From NCBI RefSeq assembly GCF_027474405.1, contig NZ_CP114871.1, positions 930,001-994,000 of the forward strand: a DNA stretch of 64,000 nucleotides, in the 5' to 3' direction. Below are positions 46,360 through 55,574 of this stretch, in pieces; within the stretch, counting starts at the first letter, position 1, and each line of letters starts with the position of its first letter. The notes beneath the pieces are model-generated. The model made no database searches. It was not told the origin of the DNA and saw nothing but the letters and a program-made list of their open reading frames with translations. Origin of the DNA: Caulobacter sp. NIBR2454. GTDB taxonomy: Bacteria; Pseudomonadota; Alphaproteobacteria; Caulobacterales; Caulobacteraceae. A program made the position numbers and the translations under genes.

Positions 46360-46875
46360 TCAGCGCCGCTCCAGCACCCGAAAAATGAAGGGGTGGTCAT
46401 CCCCCTCGCCGGCGGGATGCTCCTCGCGGCGAACCTCGGTCCAGGCGCTTTCGTCGAAGGCGGGGAAGAAGACGTCCCCCTCAATCTCGGCGTGCACCTC
46501 GGTGACGTATAGGCGGCGGGCCTTGGGCAGGGCCATCTCGAACAGGGCCGCGCCGCCGATGACGCAGACCTCGTCCACGCCATCGTCCTCGGCCTGCTCG
46601 CGGGCGATCTGGACGGCTTCCAGGAAGCTCTCGCAGACCAGGGCGCCGTGCGGCTCGAACGAGCCGTCACGGGACAGCACGACATTCATGCGGCCGGGCA
46701 GGGGCTTCTTGGGCAGGCTGTCCCAGGTCTTGCGGCCCATGATGATCGGCTTGCCCAGGGTGGTCTGCTTGAAGATCGCCAAGTCCGACTTCAGCCGCCA
46801 CGGGAGGTCGTTGTCGCGGCCGATCACCCCGTTGAGTGATCGGGCCACCGGGCCGACGGTGAGGATGACGCTCAT
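46360..46875 (-). CDS. folA: Dihydrofolate reductase
   Basis: A 171-residue enzyme that regenerates tetrahydrofolate after the thymidylate synthase reaction. Typical motifs are SLNGVIGRDNDLPWRLKSDL, IIMGRKTWDSLPKKPLPGRM with the NADPH-binding core, and VCVIGGAALFEMALPKARRL. The usual catalytic acid D (E. coli D27) is present as D in LKSDLAIFK. ATG 46875 overlaps the stop of the MazG-like gene (ATGA); a longer reading would be an artefact. It is the last gene of a thyA-mazG-folA operon. Confidence 0.95.
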   Translation of the reverse strand: MSVILTVGPVARSLNGVIGRDNDLPWRLKSDLAIFKQTTLGKPIIMGRKTWDSLPKKPLPGRMNVVLSRDGSFEPHGALVCESFLEAVQIAREQAEDDGVDEVCVIGGAALFEMALPKARRLYVTEVHAEIEGDVFFPAFDESAWTEVRREEHPAGEGDDHPFIFRVLERR

Positions 46876-47174
46876 GCAGGCTCTTTCAGCCAGGCCAGCC
46901 ATTTGCGGTCGACGGCGGCGTCGAGGTCTATCCCGGCCTGGCGGCAGTAGATCAGAAGCATGCACAGGACATCGGCGGCTTCGGCCGCGCGGTCCGCTTC
47001 GGTCGCCTCGCCCCGGCCACGGCCGGTGAGGCGCAGGTGGGCCTGGGACAGTTCGCCCAGCTCTTCCTGCAGCTTGATCAGCGCCCAGTCGCGATCGCGG
47101 TCGATGCCGTAGTTGGCGGCATAGATGTCCGAGACCGCCATGACCTTGTCAGTAAGGGCGGCGAGCGGGCTCAC
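46872..47174 (-). CDS. MazG-like nucleotide pyrophosphohydrolase
   Basis: A 100-residue all-alpha NTP pyrophosphohydrolase-type protein. The metal motif E-x-x-E ([15 protein letters not shown]) and the second part [20 protein letters not shown] (E-x-x-D) are both present. Such small MazG or dUTPase-like proteins remove non-canonical or excess dNTPs. It is coupled on both sides by ATGA overlaps, downstream of thyA and upstream of folA, which suggests that its substrate bears on the dUTP/dCTP/dUMP pool. The exact nucleotide is inference. Confidence 0.85.
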   Translation of the reverse strand: MSPLAALTDKVMAVSDIYAANYGIDRDRDWALIKLQEELGELSQAHLRLTGRGRGEATEADRAAEAADVLCMLLIYCRQAGIDLDAAVDRKWLAWLKEPA

Positions 47175-48016
47175 ACCGCCACCGGGGCCTTGATGTGGGC
47201 GTGGGCCTCGTAGCCTTCGAGCTGGAAGTCCTCGTATGTGAAAGCGAACAGGTCGCGCTTGTCGGCCACGGTCATGGTCGGCAGGGGGAGGGGCTCACGC
47301 GCCAGCTGAGTGCGAGCCTGCTCCAGGTGGTTCAGGTAAAGGTGCGCGTCGCCCAGGGTGTGTACGAACTCGCCGGGCTGCAGGCCGACCACCTTGGCGA
47401 CCATCAGGGTCAGCAAGGCGTAGGAGGCGATGTTGAACGGCACGCCCAGGAAGACGTCGGCGCTGCGCTGGTACAGCTGGCAGGACAGCTTGCCGTCCGC
47501 CACGAAGAACTGGAACAGGCAGTGGCAGGGCGGCAGGGCCATGTCGTCCACGTCGGCCGGGTTCCAGGCCGAGACGATGTGGCGGCGGCCGTTGGGGTTG
47601 GTCTTCAGGCCTTCGATCAGGCGGGCGATCTGGTCGATGCTCTCGCCGTTCGGCGTGGACCACGAGCGCCACTGCTTGCCATAGACCGGGCCCAGTTCGC
47701 CGTTCTCGTCCGCCCACTCGTCCCAGATCGAGCAGCCGTTCTCCTTCAGCCACGCGATGTTGGTCTCGCCGCGCAGGAACCACAGCAGCTCCACGATGAT
47801 CGAGCGCAGGTGCAGCTTCTTGGTGGTCAGGACCGGGAAGCCCTTGGACAGGTCAAAGCGCATCTGTCGGCCGAATACGCCCAGCGTGCCGGTGCCGGTG
47901 CGGTCGCCGCGCTGCACCCCGTTGTCGAGGATGTCCTGAAGCAGGTTCAGGTACTGGCGCTCAGGGTGATCCTGGGCGGCCGGCGGATTGGCGAGAATGG
48001 CGACGTGGGCGTTCAT
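47171..48016 (-). CDS. thyA: Thymidylate synthase
   Basis: A 281-residue enzyme that methylates dUMP to dTMP with methylene-THF. The folate/dUMP signatures are [19 protein letters not shown], the catalytic Cys C164 in [33 protein letters not shown] and the C-terminal closure tail [10 protein letters not shown]. Length is typical. First gene of the thyA-mazG-folA operon; it overlaps the MazG-like gene by ATGA. The 92 bases upstream to the DUF924 gene hold a small CTCCG/CGGAG inverted repeat and no clear promoter. Confidence 0.97.
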   Translation of the reverse strand: MNAHVAILANPPAAQDHPERQYLNLLQDILDNGVQRGDRTGTGTLGVFGRQMRFDLSKGFPVLTTKKLHLRSIIVELLWFLRGETNIAWLKENGCSIWDEWADENGELGPVYGKQWRSWSTPNGESIDQIARLIEGLKTNPNGRRHIVSAWNPADVDDMALPPCHCLFQFFVADGKLSCQLYQRSADVFLGVPFNIASYALLTLMVAKVVGLQPGEFVHTLGDAHLYLNHLEQARTQLAREPLPLPTMTVADKRDLFAFTYEDFQLEGYEAHAHIKAPVAV

Positions 48017-48108
48017 TGCGAATCACTCCGGGCTGTTTCGGAGGGTCTCGCGTACAACATGGTTTACGCCAGTTAAGGGTTTCTTCCCGTCGCTGTATTC
48101 TGTGGATA

Positions 48109-48660
48109 TCAGCCTTTGAAGCCGTCCTCATCGAGGAAGGCCTGTTCTTCCGGCGTGGTCTTGCGGCCCAGCGCCTTGTTGCGGTGGGGGAAGCGGCCGA
48201 AGCGGAGGATGACTTCGTGATGATGCCGCGCCCATTTGGCGATTTCCGGATCACCTTGCTCGGCGGCTAGCGCATCGAAATGGGCCAGCGCCTGATCCTG
48301 GTCGGCCCGATCCTCGGAATGCTGCAGCGGAAGGTAAAAGAAGGGGCGCAGGGCGGCGTCCACCTGCTTGTCGAAGCCAGCGGCCAAGGCGTCCCGCGAA
48401 ATCCGCCGCGCCAGCAGGTCGGTGGCGAAGGCGTGGCCGGAGTTGCGGAACAGGTTGCGAGGGAACTGGTCGAGAAGCAGCAGCAGGGCCAGGGCGCCCT
48501 CGGCGCTGGCGGCCCAGCTGTCGTATTCCCCTCGCGCTGCGGCGAAGTGGGTGGGTTCAAAGCGCAGACGGATGGCCTGATCGAAGCCGTCGCTTTTGGC
48601 GAACCACTTTTCCGGCCCCGCCAGGGTCCAGAAGCCGATCACGTCCTGCGGGGTCGCCAT
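48109..48660 (-). CDS. DUF924 family protein
   Basis: A 183-residue helical protein of the DUF924 (TPR-like) family. Signatures are VIGFWTLAGPEKWFAKSDGF, LLLLLDQFPRNLFRNSGHAF, the FFYLPLQHSED segment and HHEVILRFGRFPHRNKALGR, in the family order. The His/Arg-rich C-terminal motif is well conserved. Biochemical function is not established. ATG 48660 is preferred: CAGGAGA lies 8 bases before, and a GTG six codons upstream would use that very site as coding sequence. Not clearly in an operon with thyA. Confidence 0.88.
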   Translation of the reverse strand: MATPQDVIGFWTLAGPEKWFAKSDGFDQAIRLRFEPTHFAAARGEYDSWAASAEGALALLLLLDQFPRNLFRNSGHAFATDLLARRISRDALAAGFDKQVDAALRPFFYLPLQHSEDRADQDQALAHFDALAAEQGDPEIAKWARHHHEVILRFGRFPHRNKALGRKTTPEEQAFLDEDGFKG

Positions 48661-48781
48661 GCCCGATTTCTCCTGCACGTCCTATTCAAGCGCGGTTCAT
48701 GCGCCCGACCCCATATCAGTGAGCAACGGGCGAGGGCGGCCTTCCGATCTTGGAAACAGCCGTCGCCCCTGGAGTTAGACC

Positions 48782-49579
48782 ATGAAGCGTTTGATGACGA
48801 CCGCTTTGACCCTCGCCCTGGTGGCGAGCACCGCGTCCGCCGCCTTGGCGCAGGATCGCGGGCGTCAGGAGCGTGGCGGCGGTCCGCGTGAAGATCGCGG
48901 CGGCCGCCAGGAACAACAGGACCGCACCCCGCGCGGCCGTCCCGGCATGCCGGTTCAACCGGGCTATACCGCGCCCCAGGCCGCGCCGACCTCTCCGCCG
49001 GCCTACACCCCAACTCAAGCCGCGCCGCAGCAGCGCGGCGATGGGCAGCGTGGCGACCGCAATCGTGGCGACAATCGCGGCGGCGACCGCTCCGACTATC
49101 GTCGTGACGACAATCGCAATGACCGCGGCCGCAATGACAACGACCGTCGTGGCGAGCAGCGTCAGGACTGGAACCGGGGCGACAATGATCGGCGCAACGA
49201 CAACGATCGCCGGTGGGACAACAATCGGGGTGGCGACAACCGCTTCGACCGCGACTACCGACGTCCGTCGCAGATGCGCGACCGTGACCGGGGGCGCTCG
49301 TACTACAATGATCGCAACTGGCAGCGCAGCTACCACGCGCCCCGCCGCTTCCGTGCTCCCCCCTATCGTCCGCCGTCGGGTTGGTACGCTCGCAGCTGGG
49401 GCTATGGCGACTTCTTGCCGCGGACCTGGTTCGGGTCGAGCTACTACCTGAACTGGGGCTCATACGGTTTGCCCCTGCCGCCCATCGGGACCGAATGGGT
49501 CCGGGTCGGGCCTGACGCCCTGCTCGTCGATGTCTGGACCGGGCGGGTTCTGACCGTCTACTACGGGCTCTTCTGGTAG
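48782..49579 (+). CDS. RcnB-like exported protein with long Arg/Asp/Asn/Gly-rich linker
   Basis: A 265-residue periplasmic protein. The signal peptide is MKRLMTTALTLALVASTASA with cleavage near ALA-Q. A low-complexity region follows (about 25-185), made of Arg, Asp, Asn, Gly and Gln with a Pro/Ala/Thr insert. The C-terminal about 75 residues are an RcnB domain: GWYARSWGYGDFLPRTWFGS, YGLPLPPIGTEWVRVGPDAL and LVDVWTGRVL. RcnB in E. coli affects nickel/cobalt homeostasis, and this larger family is common in Caulobacterales. The linker is likely disordered and highly charged. A strong terminator follows at 49590. Confidence 0.82.
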   Translation: MKRLMTTALTLALVASTASAALAQDRGRQERGGGPREDRGGRQEQQDRTPRGRPGMPVQPGYTAPQAAPTSPPAYTPTQAAPQQRGDGQRGDRNRGDNRGGDRSDYRRDDNRNDRGRNDNDRRGEQRQDWNRGDNDRRNDNDRRWDNNRGGDNRFDRDYRRPSQMRDRDRGRSYYNDRNWQRSYHAPRRFRAPPYRPPSGWYARSWGYGDFLPRTWFGSSYYLNWGSYGLPLPPIGTEWVRVGPDALLVDVWTGRVLTVYYGLFW

Positions 49580-49589
49580 GAAGACCATC

Positions 49590-49618
49590 AACCCCGGCCT
49601 CCCAGGCCGGGGTTTTTT
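49590..49618 (+). terminator. Intrinsic terminator of the RcnB-like gene
   Basis: AACCCCGGCCT (49590-49600) pairs perfectly with AGGCCGGGGTT (49604-49614) around CCC, followed by a run of six Ts. It starts 11 bases after the stop. Confidence 0.93.
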
Positions 49619-49641
49619 CTTTCGCCGGATGACCGCTGGCC

Positions 49642-49670
49642 TTGACGGCGGCGCAAAAAAACGCTGGATA
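49642..49670 (+). promoter_or_regulatory. Candidate ilvC promoter
   Basis: TTGACG at 49642-49647 and GCTGGATA at 49663-49670, 15 bases apart, resemble the Caulobacter housekeeping promoter (TTGAC... and GCTANAWC). It lies about 65 bases before the ilvC start. A direct repeat TTTCGCCGGATG flanks it (49619-49630 and 49679-49690). Confidence 0.4.
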
Positions 49671-49711
49671 GCCCCGCTTTCGCCGGATGGACTTTGCGCG
49701 CCCGGCTCTAA

Positions 49712-50755
<1,044 letters not shown>

Positions 50756-50780
50756 GGCGGCGCGACAGCGCAATGAACAG

Positions 50781-50812
50781 GCCCCCTTCCGTTCGACGGA
50801 AGGGGGCTTTTT
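50781..50812 (+). terminator. Intrinsic terminator of ilvC
   Basis: GCCCCCTTCCGT (50781-50792) pairs perfectly with ACGGAAGGGGGC (50796-50807) around TCG, and TTTTT follows, 26 bases after the stop. Confidence 0.95.
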
Positions 50813-50841
50813 CTTGCCGCCTTCGCAGGCCTAGATGGCGG

Positions 50842-51405
50842 ATGCGTTCAATCCGATCCCTGTACTTGGCCGGCCCTCAGCCCTGGCTTCCCGACGCTGT
50901 GCGCCAAGCAGGGATGCAGCGCGCCCTGTGTGATGCGGCGGGGCTGATCGCCCTGCTGCCGGACGAGGCGAACCTGCTGGCGCAGGAACCATCGGAGATC
51001 CTGGCTCGCCAGATCTATGCCGCCCGCATGGCCGCCATGCGCCAGGCCGACGCGGCGGTGATCGACCTCACCCCCTGGCGCGGGCCGACAGCCGATCCTG
51101 GCGCGGCCTTCGAGGCGGGCGTGCTGTCGGGCCTGGGCAAGCCGGTGTTCGCCTATATGAACATCACCACAGAGGACGACGCGGACCTCGCAACCCGCCT
51201 GTCGGGCTATGTGGGCATAGAGGTCGATGACGAGGGCGTGGTCCATGATCAGGACGGCTGCCTGGTCGAGGACTTCGAACTGCCGGAGACTCTGATGCTG
51301 TGGGCTGAGGCGCGGCGGCTGTTCATCGTCGTCACCGAGGACCCGTTGCGCGATCTGACCGGGCTGCAGCTGTGCCTGGAGGCGATCAGGCAATACGCGG
51401 GCTAG
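50842..51405 (+). CDS. Nucleoside 2-deoxyribosyltransferase-like protein
   Basis: A 187-residue protein with the NDT-like flavodoxin fold. The motifs are SLYLAGPQPWLPDAVR at the N-terminus (the GP of the first loop), ADAAVIDLTPWRGPTADPGA in the middle and AFEAGVLSGLGKPVFAYMNI with the conserved Glu at the nucleophile position. Family members transfer or hydrolyse deoxyribosyl groups; the longer insert with EDDADLATRLSGY is unusual, so the activity is not certain. ATG 50842 is chosen because the domain starts right there. It overlaps the convergent methyltransferase stop by 4 bases. Confidence 0.82.
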   Translation: MRSIRSLYLAGPQPWLPDAVRQAGMQRALCDAAGLIALLPDEANLLAQEPSEILARQIYAARMAAMRQADAAVIDLTPWRGPTADPGAAFEAGVLSGLGKPVFAYMNITTEDDADLATRLSGYVGIEVDDEGVVHDQDGCLVEDFELPETLMLWAEARRLFIVVTEDPLRDLTGLQLCLEAIRQYAG

Positions 51406-52142
51406 GTCCAGCCCAGCGCCGCCTCGCCGCGCAGGATGGCCTCGGCCTCGTCCGTGTGTTTGCCGCCTGTCCGGTCATGCATCACCAGAGCGGGCAACAG
51501 CACCAGGGGCGCCTTGCCGGTCTTGATCGCCCGCACCAGCACCCGCTTGGCGGGCTGGTCGGCGAAGGGCTGGATGGGGCGGATTCGAAACGACCCGGCC
51601 TTGGCGCCCAACAGCGCCAGAATATCGGCCAGACGGTCAGCGCGATGGACGATGGTGATGGTCCCGTTCTCGCGCACGGCCTTGAGCAGGAAAGCCGTCC
51701 AGGCCTCCAGCCCCCCATCGGCCATCCAGGCGCCGCTCTTGTCCGCCGCCGGAGCGCGCAGGGCTTTCGGATCGTCGAAGAATGGGGGATTGGCCATCAC
51801 GGCATCGAAAGGCTCCAGGCCAAGGTCGCGGAAGCCAGCCTGTACGTCGCCCGACAGGATCGTCACACGATCGGAAAGGTCGTTGAGAGCGGCGTTTTGC
51901 GTAGCGAGCGCCGCAGCAGCCGGATCGCGCTCCACGCCCGTGAACCGCGCGCCCGACCGCCGCACCGCCGCCGCCAGCAGGGCTCCACCCGCGCCGCAGC
52001 CGGCTTCCATAACCCTTGCACCGTCAGGGGCGTCGCAGGCGGCCGCCAGCAAGGCGGCGTCCAGTCCGGCGCGATAGCCGCCCGCCGCCTGTCGCAGGCG
52101 GACACGTCCATTCAACACTCGATCTTCCGCAACGTTATCCAC
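51402..52142 (-). CDS. SAM-dependent methyltransferase, N6-adenine type (TrmN6/YfiC-like)
   Basis: A 246-residue class I methyltransferase. Motif I is VMEAGCGAGGALLAAAV and motif IV is DAVMANPPFFDD, the NPPF form used by enzymes that methylate adenine N6 in RNA or protein nitrogen. Its YRAGLDAALLAAAC segment before motif I is typical of tRNA1(Val) adenine-37 methyltransferases, and RPIQPFADQPAKRVLVRAIK is the family's basic C-terminal stretch. The start is GTG 52142; no ATG lies near. It is divergent from the polyprenyl synthase gene with 105 bases between them. Confidence 0.85.
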   Translation of the reverse strand: MDNVAEDRVLNGRVRLRQAAGGYRAGLDAALLAAACDAPDGARVMEAGCGAGGALLAAAVRRSGARFTGVERDPAAAALATQNAALNDLSDRVTILSGDVQAGFRDLGLEPFDAVMANPPFFDDPKALRAPAADKSGAWMADGGLEAWTAFLLKAVRENGTITIVHRADRLADILALLGAKAGSFRIRPIQPFADQPAKRVLVRAIKTGKAPLVLLPALVMHDRTGGKHTDEAEAILRGEAALGWT

Positions 52143-52247
52143 GTCGAATTTTCAAGCCTTGCCCTCGGTTCACCCCTGACCTATCCCGACCCATAGGACT
52201 CCCGCAAACAGTGACCGCTGTTCGCGGAGATTAGTGGAGCGCTAGTT

Positions 52248-53258
52248 TTGGACGCAGCCGTCACGGCTCCTGCTCGTCGGCCCGGTTCGGTCGATCCCAT
52301 TGTCCGCCTGTCGGCGGACGACATGGTGAAGGTGAACGCCCTCATCACCGACCGCATGCAGAGCGACGTCGCGATCATTCCCGCCCTGGCCGATCACCTG
52401 ATCGCCGCCGGCGGCAAGCGCCTTCGTCCATTGATCACCGTCGCGGCTGCGCGTCTGGCCGGCGCGTCGGACGACAACTGCCTCAAGCTCGCCGCTGCGG
52501 TGGAGTTCATCCATACCGCCACCCTTCTGCACGATGACGTTGTGGACGGCAGCCAGCTACGTCGCGGCAAGGTCGCCGCCCACCTGATCTGGGGCGGGGC
52601 GCAGAGCGTCCTGGTCGGCGATTTCCTGTTCGCCCGCGCCTTTGAGCTGATGGTTGAAACCGGTTCGATGAAGGCGCTGGAGATCCTGGCCCGCGCTAGC
52701 CGGGTCATCGCCGAGGGCGAGGTGCTGCAGCTGACCCGCAGCCATGACCTGAACCTGTCGCAGGACGTCTATATCGAGATCATCGGCGCCAAGACGGCCG
52801 AGCTGTTCGCCGCCGCCGCCGAGGCTGGCGCGGTCTCGGCCCGGGTGGAGACGGTGAAGGCTACCGCCTTGCGCGCCTACGGCATGAACCTTGGCCTGGC
52901 GTTCCAGTTGGTCGATGACGCCCTCGACTACGGCGGGACGACCGAGACACTCGGCAAGAACGCCGGAGACGACTTCCGCGAAGGCAAGGCGACCCTGCCG
53001 CTGCTGCTGGCCATAGCCCGCAGCGGGGCCAAGGAAACCGAGTTCTGGGAGCGTACGGTGGGCCGCCGCGAGCAGACCGACGCCGACTTCGCCCAGGTGC
53101 GTGAACTGATGGTCGGCACGGGCGCGCTGGAGGCGACGCTGGACTTGGCCGCCGACTATGCCCAAGCCGCCAAGGCCGCCCTGAAGGGCTTCCCGGCCAA
53201 CGACTGGCGTGACGCTCTTGAAGAGCTGGCCGACTTCTCCGTCAGCCGACGGGCCTAG
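52248..53258 (+). CDS. ispB: Polyprenyl diphosphate synthase (octaprenyl/decaprenyl type)
   Basis: A 336-residue trans-prenyltransferase that makes the ubiquinone side chain. The first Asp-rich motif is LLHDDVVDGSQLRRG and the second is FQLVDDALDYGG. The AGGKRLRPLITVAAAR segment binds diphosphate. The residues two before the first motif (ATLLHDD) are small, as in long-chain synthases. The start is TTG 52248 with GGAG 10 bases before; no ATG precedes the conserved part. Chain length (ubiquinone-10 in alphaproteobacteria) is inference. A hairpin-like AAACAG/GCTGTT repeat lies in the leader. Confidence 0.92.
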   Translation: MDAAVTAPARRPGSVDPIVRLSADDMVKVNALITDRMQSDVAIIPALADHLIAAGGKRLRPLITVAAARLAGASDDNCLKLAAAVEFIHTATLLHDDVVDGSQLRRGKVAAHLIWGGAQSVLVGDFLFARAFELMVETGSMKALEILARASRVIAEGEVLQLTRSHDLNLSQDVYIEIIGAKTAELFAAAAEAGAVSARVETVKATALRAYGMNLGLAFQLVDDALDYGGTTETLGKNAGDDFREGKATLPLLLAIARSGAKETEFWERTVGRREQTDADFAQVRELMVGTGALEATLDLAADYAQAAKAALKGFPANDWRDALEELADFSVSRRA

Positions 53259-53290
53259 AGCTTAAGGTTCAGGTCTGACAGAGTGGCGGG

Positions 53291-53686
53291 ATGATCCGTC
53301 TCATCCTCAATCTGCTCTGGTTCTTCTTTGGCGGCTGGCTCGCGGGCCTGCTCTGGCTCTTCGGCGGGCTGATTCTGGCTATCACCATCGTCGGCCTGCC
53401 CTATACGGGCGCGGCCTGGCGCATCGCGGGCTTCGCCTTCTGGCCGTTCGGCAAGGATGTCGTCTCGCGCTCGGCGGTCAGCGGCGAGGATGTCGGCACC
53501 GGGCCGCTGGGTTTCCTGCTCAATGTGATCTGGTTCGTGCTGGGCGGCTGGTACATCGCCTTGGCGCACTTGGTGATCGCCCTGGCCGAGTTCATCAGCA
53601 TTATCGGCATCCCCTTCGCCCTGAAGGATCTGCAATTGGCCCGCATCGCCTTCGCGCCGATCGGGACCGCGGTGGTGCGGAAATAG
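53291..53686 (+). CDS. YccF-domain inner-membrane protein
   Basis: A 131-residue membrane protein made of two similar YccF repeats: NLLWFFFGGWLAGLLWLFGG with IVGLPYTGAAWRIAGFAFWP, and NVIWFVLGGWYIALAHLVIA with IIGIPFALKDLQLARIAFAP. Each repeat has two hydrophobic helices and a G-x-P turn. The function of YccF is unknown. It is 32 bases downstream of the polyprenyl synthase and may share its transcript. A bidirectional terminator follows its stop and that of the convergent fumC. Confidence 0.92.
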   Translation: MIRLILNLLWFFFGGWLAGLLWLFGGLILAITIVGLPYTGAAWRIAGFAFWPFGKDVVSRSAVSGEDVGTGPLGFLLNVIWFVLGGWYIALAHLVIALAEFISIIGIPFALKDLQLARIAFAPIGTAVVRK

Positions 53687-53716
53687 AAAAAGGGGCGGCC
53701 CGTGAGAGCCGCCCCT
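53686..53716 (-). terminator. Terminator between yccF-like gene and fumC
   Basis: AGGGGCGGC (53691-53699) pairs with GCCGCCCCT (53708-53716). On the minus strand the stem is followed by TTTTTC (the A-run at 53686-53690), a good end for fumC. On the plus strand ACAATTTT follows, so it probably works in both directions. Confidence 0.85.
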
Positions 53717-53739
53717 ACAATTTTCAATCCTGAAGCCGA

Positions 53740-55131
53740 TCAGCCCGGGCTGACCATCTTCTCCGGGCGAACCAGCTCGTCGAACTCTTCGTTGGTCAGG
53801 TAGCCGCCGCCAACGGTCTCTTCACGCAGGGTCGTGCCGTTCTTGTGGGCGGTCTTGGCGATCTTGGCGCAGTTGTCGTAGCCGAGGCGGCCGTTCAGGG
53901 CGGTCACCAGCATCAGGCTGTTCTCGACGCCCTTTTTGATGTTGTCGATGCGCGGCTCGATACCGACCACGCAGTTGTCGGTGAAGCTGATCGCCGCGTC
54001 GGCCAGCAGGCGGACCGACTGCAGGAAGTTGTAGGCCATCACCGGGTTGAAGACGTTCAGCTCGAAGTGGCCCTGGCTGCCGGCGAAAGTGACGGCGGCG
54101 TGGTTGCCGAACACCTGCACGCAAACCTGGGTCAGGGCTTCGCACTGGGTCGGATTGACCTTGCCCGGCATGATCGACGAGCCCGGTTCGTTCTCCGGCA
54201 GGGCCAGTTCGCCCAGACCCGCGCGCGGGCCCGAACCCAGGAAGCGGATGTCGTTGGCGATCTTGAACAGGCTGGCGGCGACCGTGTTGATGGCGCCGTG
54301 GCTGAAGACCATGGCGTCATGGGCGGCCAGGGCCTCGAACTTGTTCGGAGCGGTGGTGAAGGGCAGGCTCGTGATCTTGGCGATCGCTTCAGCCACGCCT
54401 TCGGCGAAGCCGATCGGGGCGTTCAGGCCGGTGCCCACGGCGGTGCCGCCCTGCGCCAGCTCCATGAGCTTGGGCAGGGTCTGCTCGATGCGCTCGATGC
54501 CGTTGGCGACCTGCTGTGTGTAGCCGCCGAACTCCTGGCCCAGGGTCAGGGGCGTCGCGTCCTGGGTGTGGGTGCGCCCGATCTTGATGATGTCCTTCCA
54601 CGCGGCGGCCTTGGCGGCCAGGGCGGCGTGCAGGTGCTTGAGGGCCGGCAGCAGGTCGTGGACGATCTGCTCGGCGCACGCCACGTGCATGGCCGTCGGG
54701 TAGGTGTCGTTCGACGACTGGCTCATATTGACGTGGTCATTGGGGTGGACGGGCTTCTTCGAGCCCATCTCGCCGCCCAGCATCTCGATAGCGCGGTTCG
54801 AGATCACCTCGTTGGCGTTCATGTTCGACTGGGTGCCGGACCCGGTCTGCCAGACCACCAGCGGGAAGTGTTCGTTCAGCTTGCCCTCGATCACCTCGTT
54901 CGCCGCGGCGATTATGGCGTCGGCCAGCTTGGCGTCCAGCTTGCCCAGTTTGAGGTTGGTTTCGGCGGCGGCGCGCTTGACCACGCCCAGGGCGCGGACC
55001 ACGGGCAGGGGCTGCTTTTCCCAGCCGATCTTGAAGTTGCCGAGGCTACGTTGCGCCTGGGCCCCCCAGTAACGGTCGGCGGCGACTTCGATGGGACCGA
55101 AGGTGTCGGTCTCGGTGCGGTTGGCGGTCAT
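53740..55131 (-). CDS. fumC: Fumarate hydratase, class II
   Basis: A 463-residue TCA-cycle enzyme that hydrates fumarate to malate without an iron-sulfur cluster. Superfamily signatures are [72 protein letters not shown] and [20 protein letters not shown] with the mobile catalytic Ser loop. The C-terminal [16 protein letters not shown] favours FumC over aspartase or argininosuccinate lyase. ATG 55131 follows AGGGG; a reading from 55188 would add an Arg/Pro-rich leader. It ends at a bidirectional terminator. Confidence 0.96.
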   Translation of the reverse strand: MTANRTETDTFGPIEVAADRYWGAQAQRSLGNFKIGWEKQPLPVVRALGVVKRAAAETNLKLGKLDAKLADAIIAAANEVIEGKLNEHFPLVVWQTGSGTQSNMNANEVISNRAIEMLGGEMGSKKPVHPNDHVNMSQSSNDTYPTAMHVACAEQIVHDLLPALKHLHAALAAKAAAWKDIIKIGRTHTQDATPLTLGQEFGGYTQQVANGIERIEQTLPKLMELAQGGTAVGTGLNAPIGFAEGVAEAIAKITSLPFTTAPNKFEALAAHDAMVFSHGAINTVAASLFKIANDIRFLGSGPRAGLGELALPENEPGSSIMPGKVNPTQCEALTQVCVQVFGNHAAVTFAGSQGHFELNVFNPVMAYNFLQSVRLLADAAISFTDNCVVGIEPRIDNIKKGVENSLMLVTALNGRLGYDNCAKIAKTAHKNGTTLREETVGGGYLTNEEFDELVRPEKMVSPG

Positions 55132-55212
55132 GCTCAATCCCCTGAACGCGTGTTGCGGGCGGTTTAGCGGCCTGGGGGGCGACTGCAAAGCGCGAAGGCT
55201 CTATGGAGCCTC

Positions 55213-55569
55213 ATGGATGACGGCTGGACACATCACGGCAAGGTGCGCGCGCGCGAGGCGGACGGCGTGCTGGAGCTGGTCGTCGACGGTCTGACGACCC
55301 AGGCCAAGTACTACAAGCCGCTGATCTATGAGTTCTTCCGCAAGGCCTGGCGCGGCTCGCGGCCGGCCTGGGGCGAGTTCTCGGTGGAGATCGGCATGGA
55401 CTATGTCGGCGATCCGCCGTGGCTGGATCTCGACAACCTGGCCAAGGCGATCTTGGACTCCATCAAGGGCTACGCCTTCCACGACGACGCCCAGGTCGCC
55501 CGCCTGCTGGTCCAGCGCCAGTCAGGCGAGCGCGAGCGCATCACCGTGAAGGTGCGCAAGCTCTCCTAG
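55213..55569 (+). CDS. RusA-like Holliday junction resolvase family protein
   Basis: A 118-residue protein of the RusA fold. The acidic active-site helix reads PPWLDLDNLAKAILDSIKGY, then AFHDDAQVARLLVQRQ, which matches the D-x-D-N-hh-K-hhhD and DD-x-Q-V pattern of RusA nucleases. Most relatives are in prophages, but a chromosomal copy without phage neighbours is seen here, between fumC and the serine hydrolase, and I recall such copies in Caulobacterales. Whether it cleaves Holliday junctions is untested. ATG 55213 is the earliest start. Confidence 0.85.
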   Translation: MDDGWTHHGKVRAREADGVLELVVDGLTTQAKYYKPLIYEFFRKAWRGSRPAWGEFSVEIGMDYVGDPPWLDLDNLAKAILDSIKGYAFHDDAQVARLLVQRQSGERERITVKVRKLS

Positions 55570-55574
55570 GCCCG

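Noticed and set aside
55213..55569. Prophage because of a RusA-like nuclease
   Set aside because: No integrase, capsid, terminase or lysis genes are nearby, and base use matches the host.
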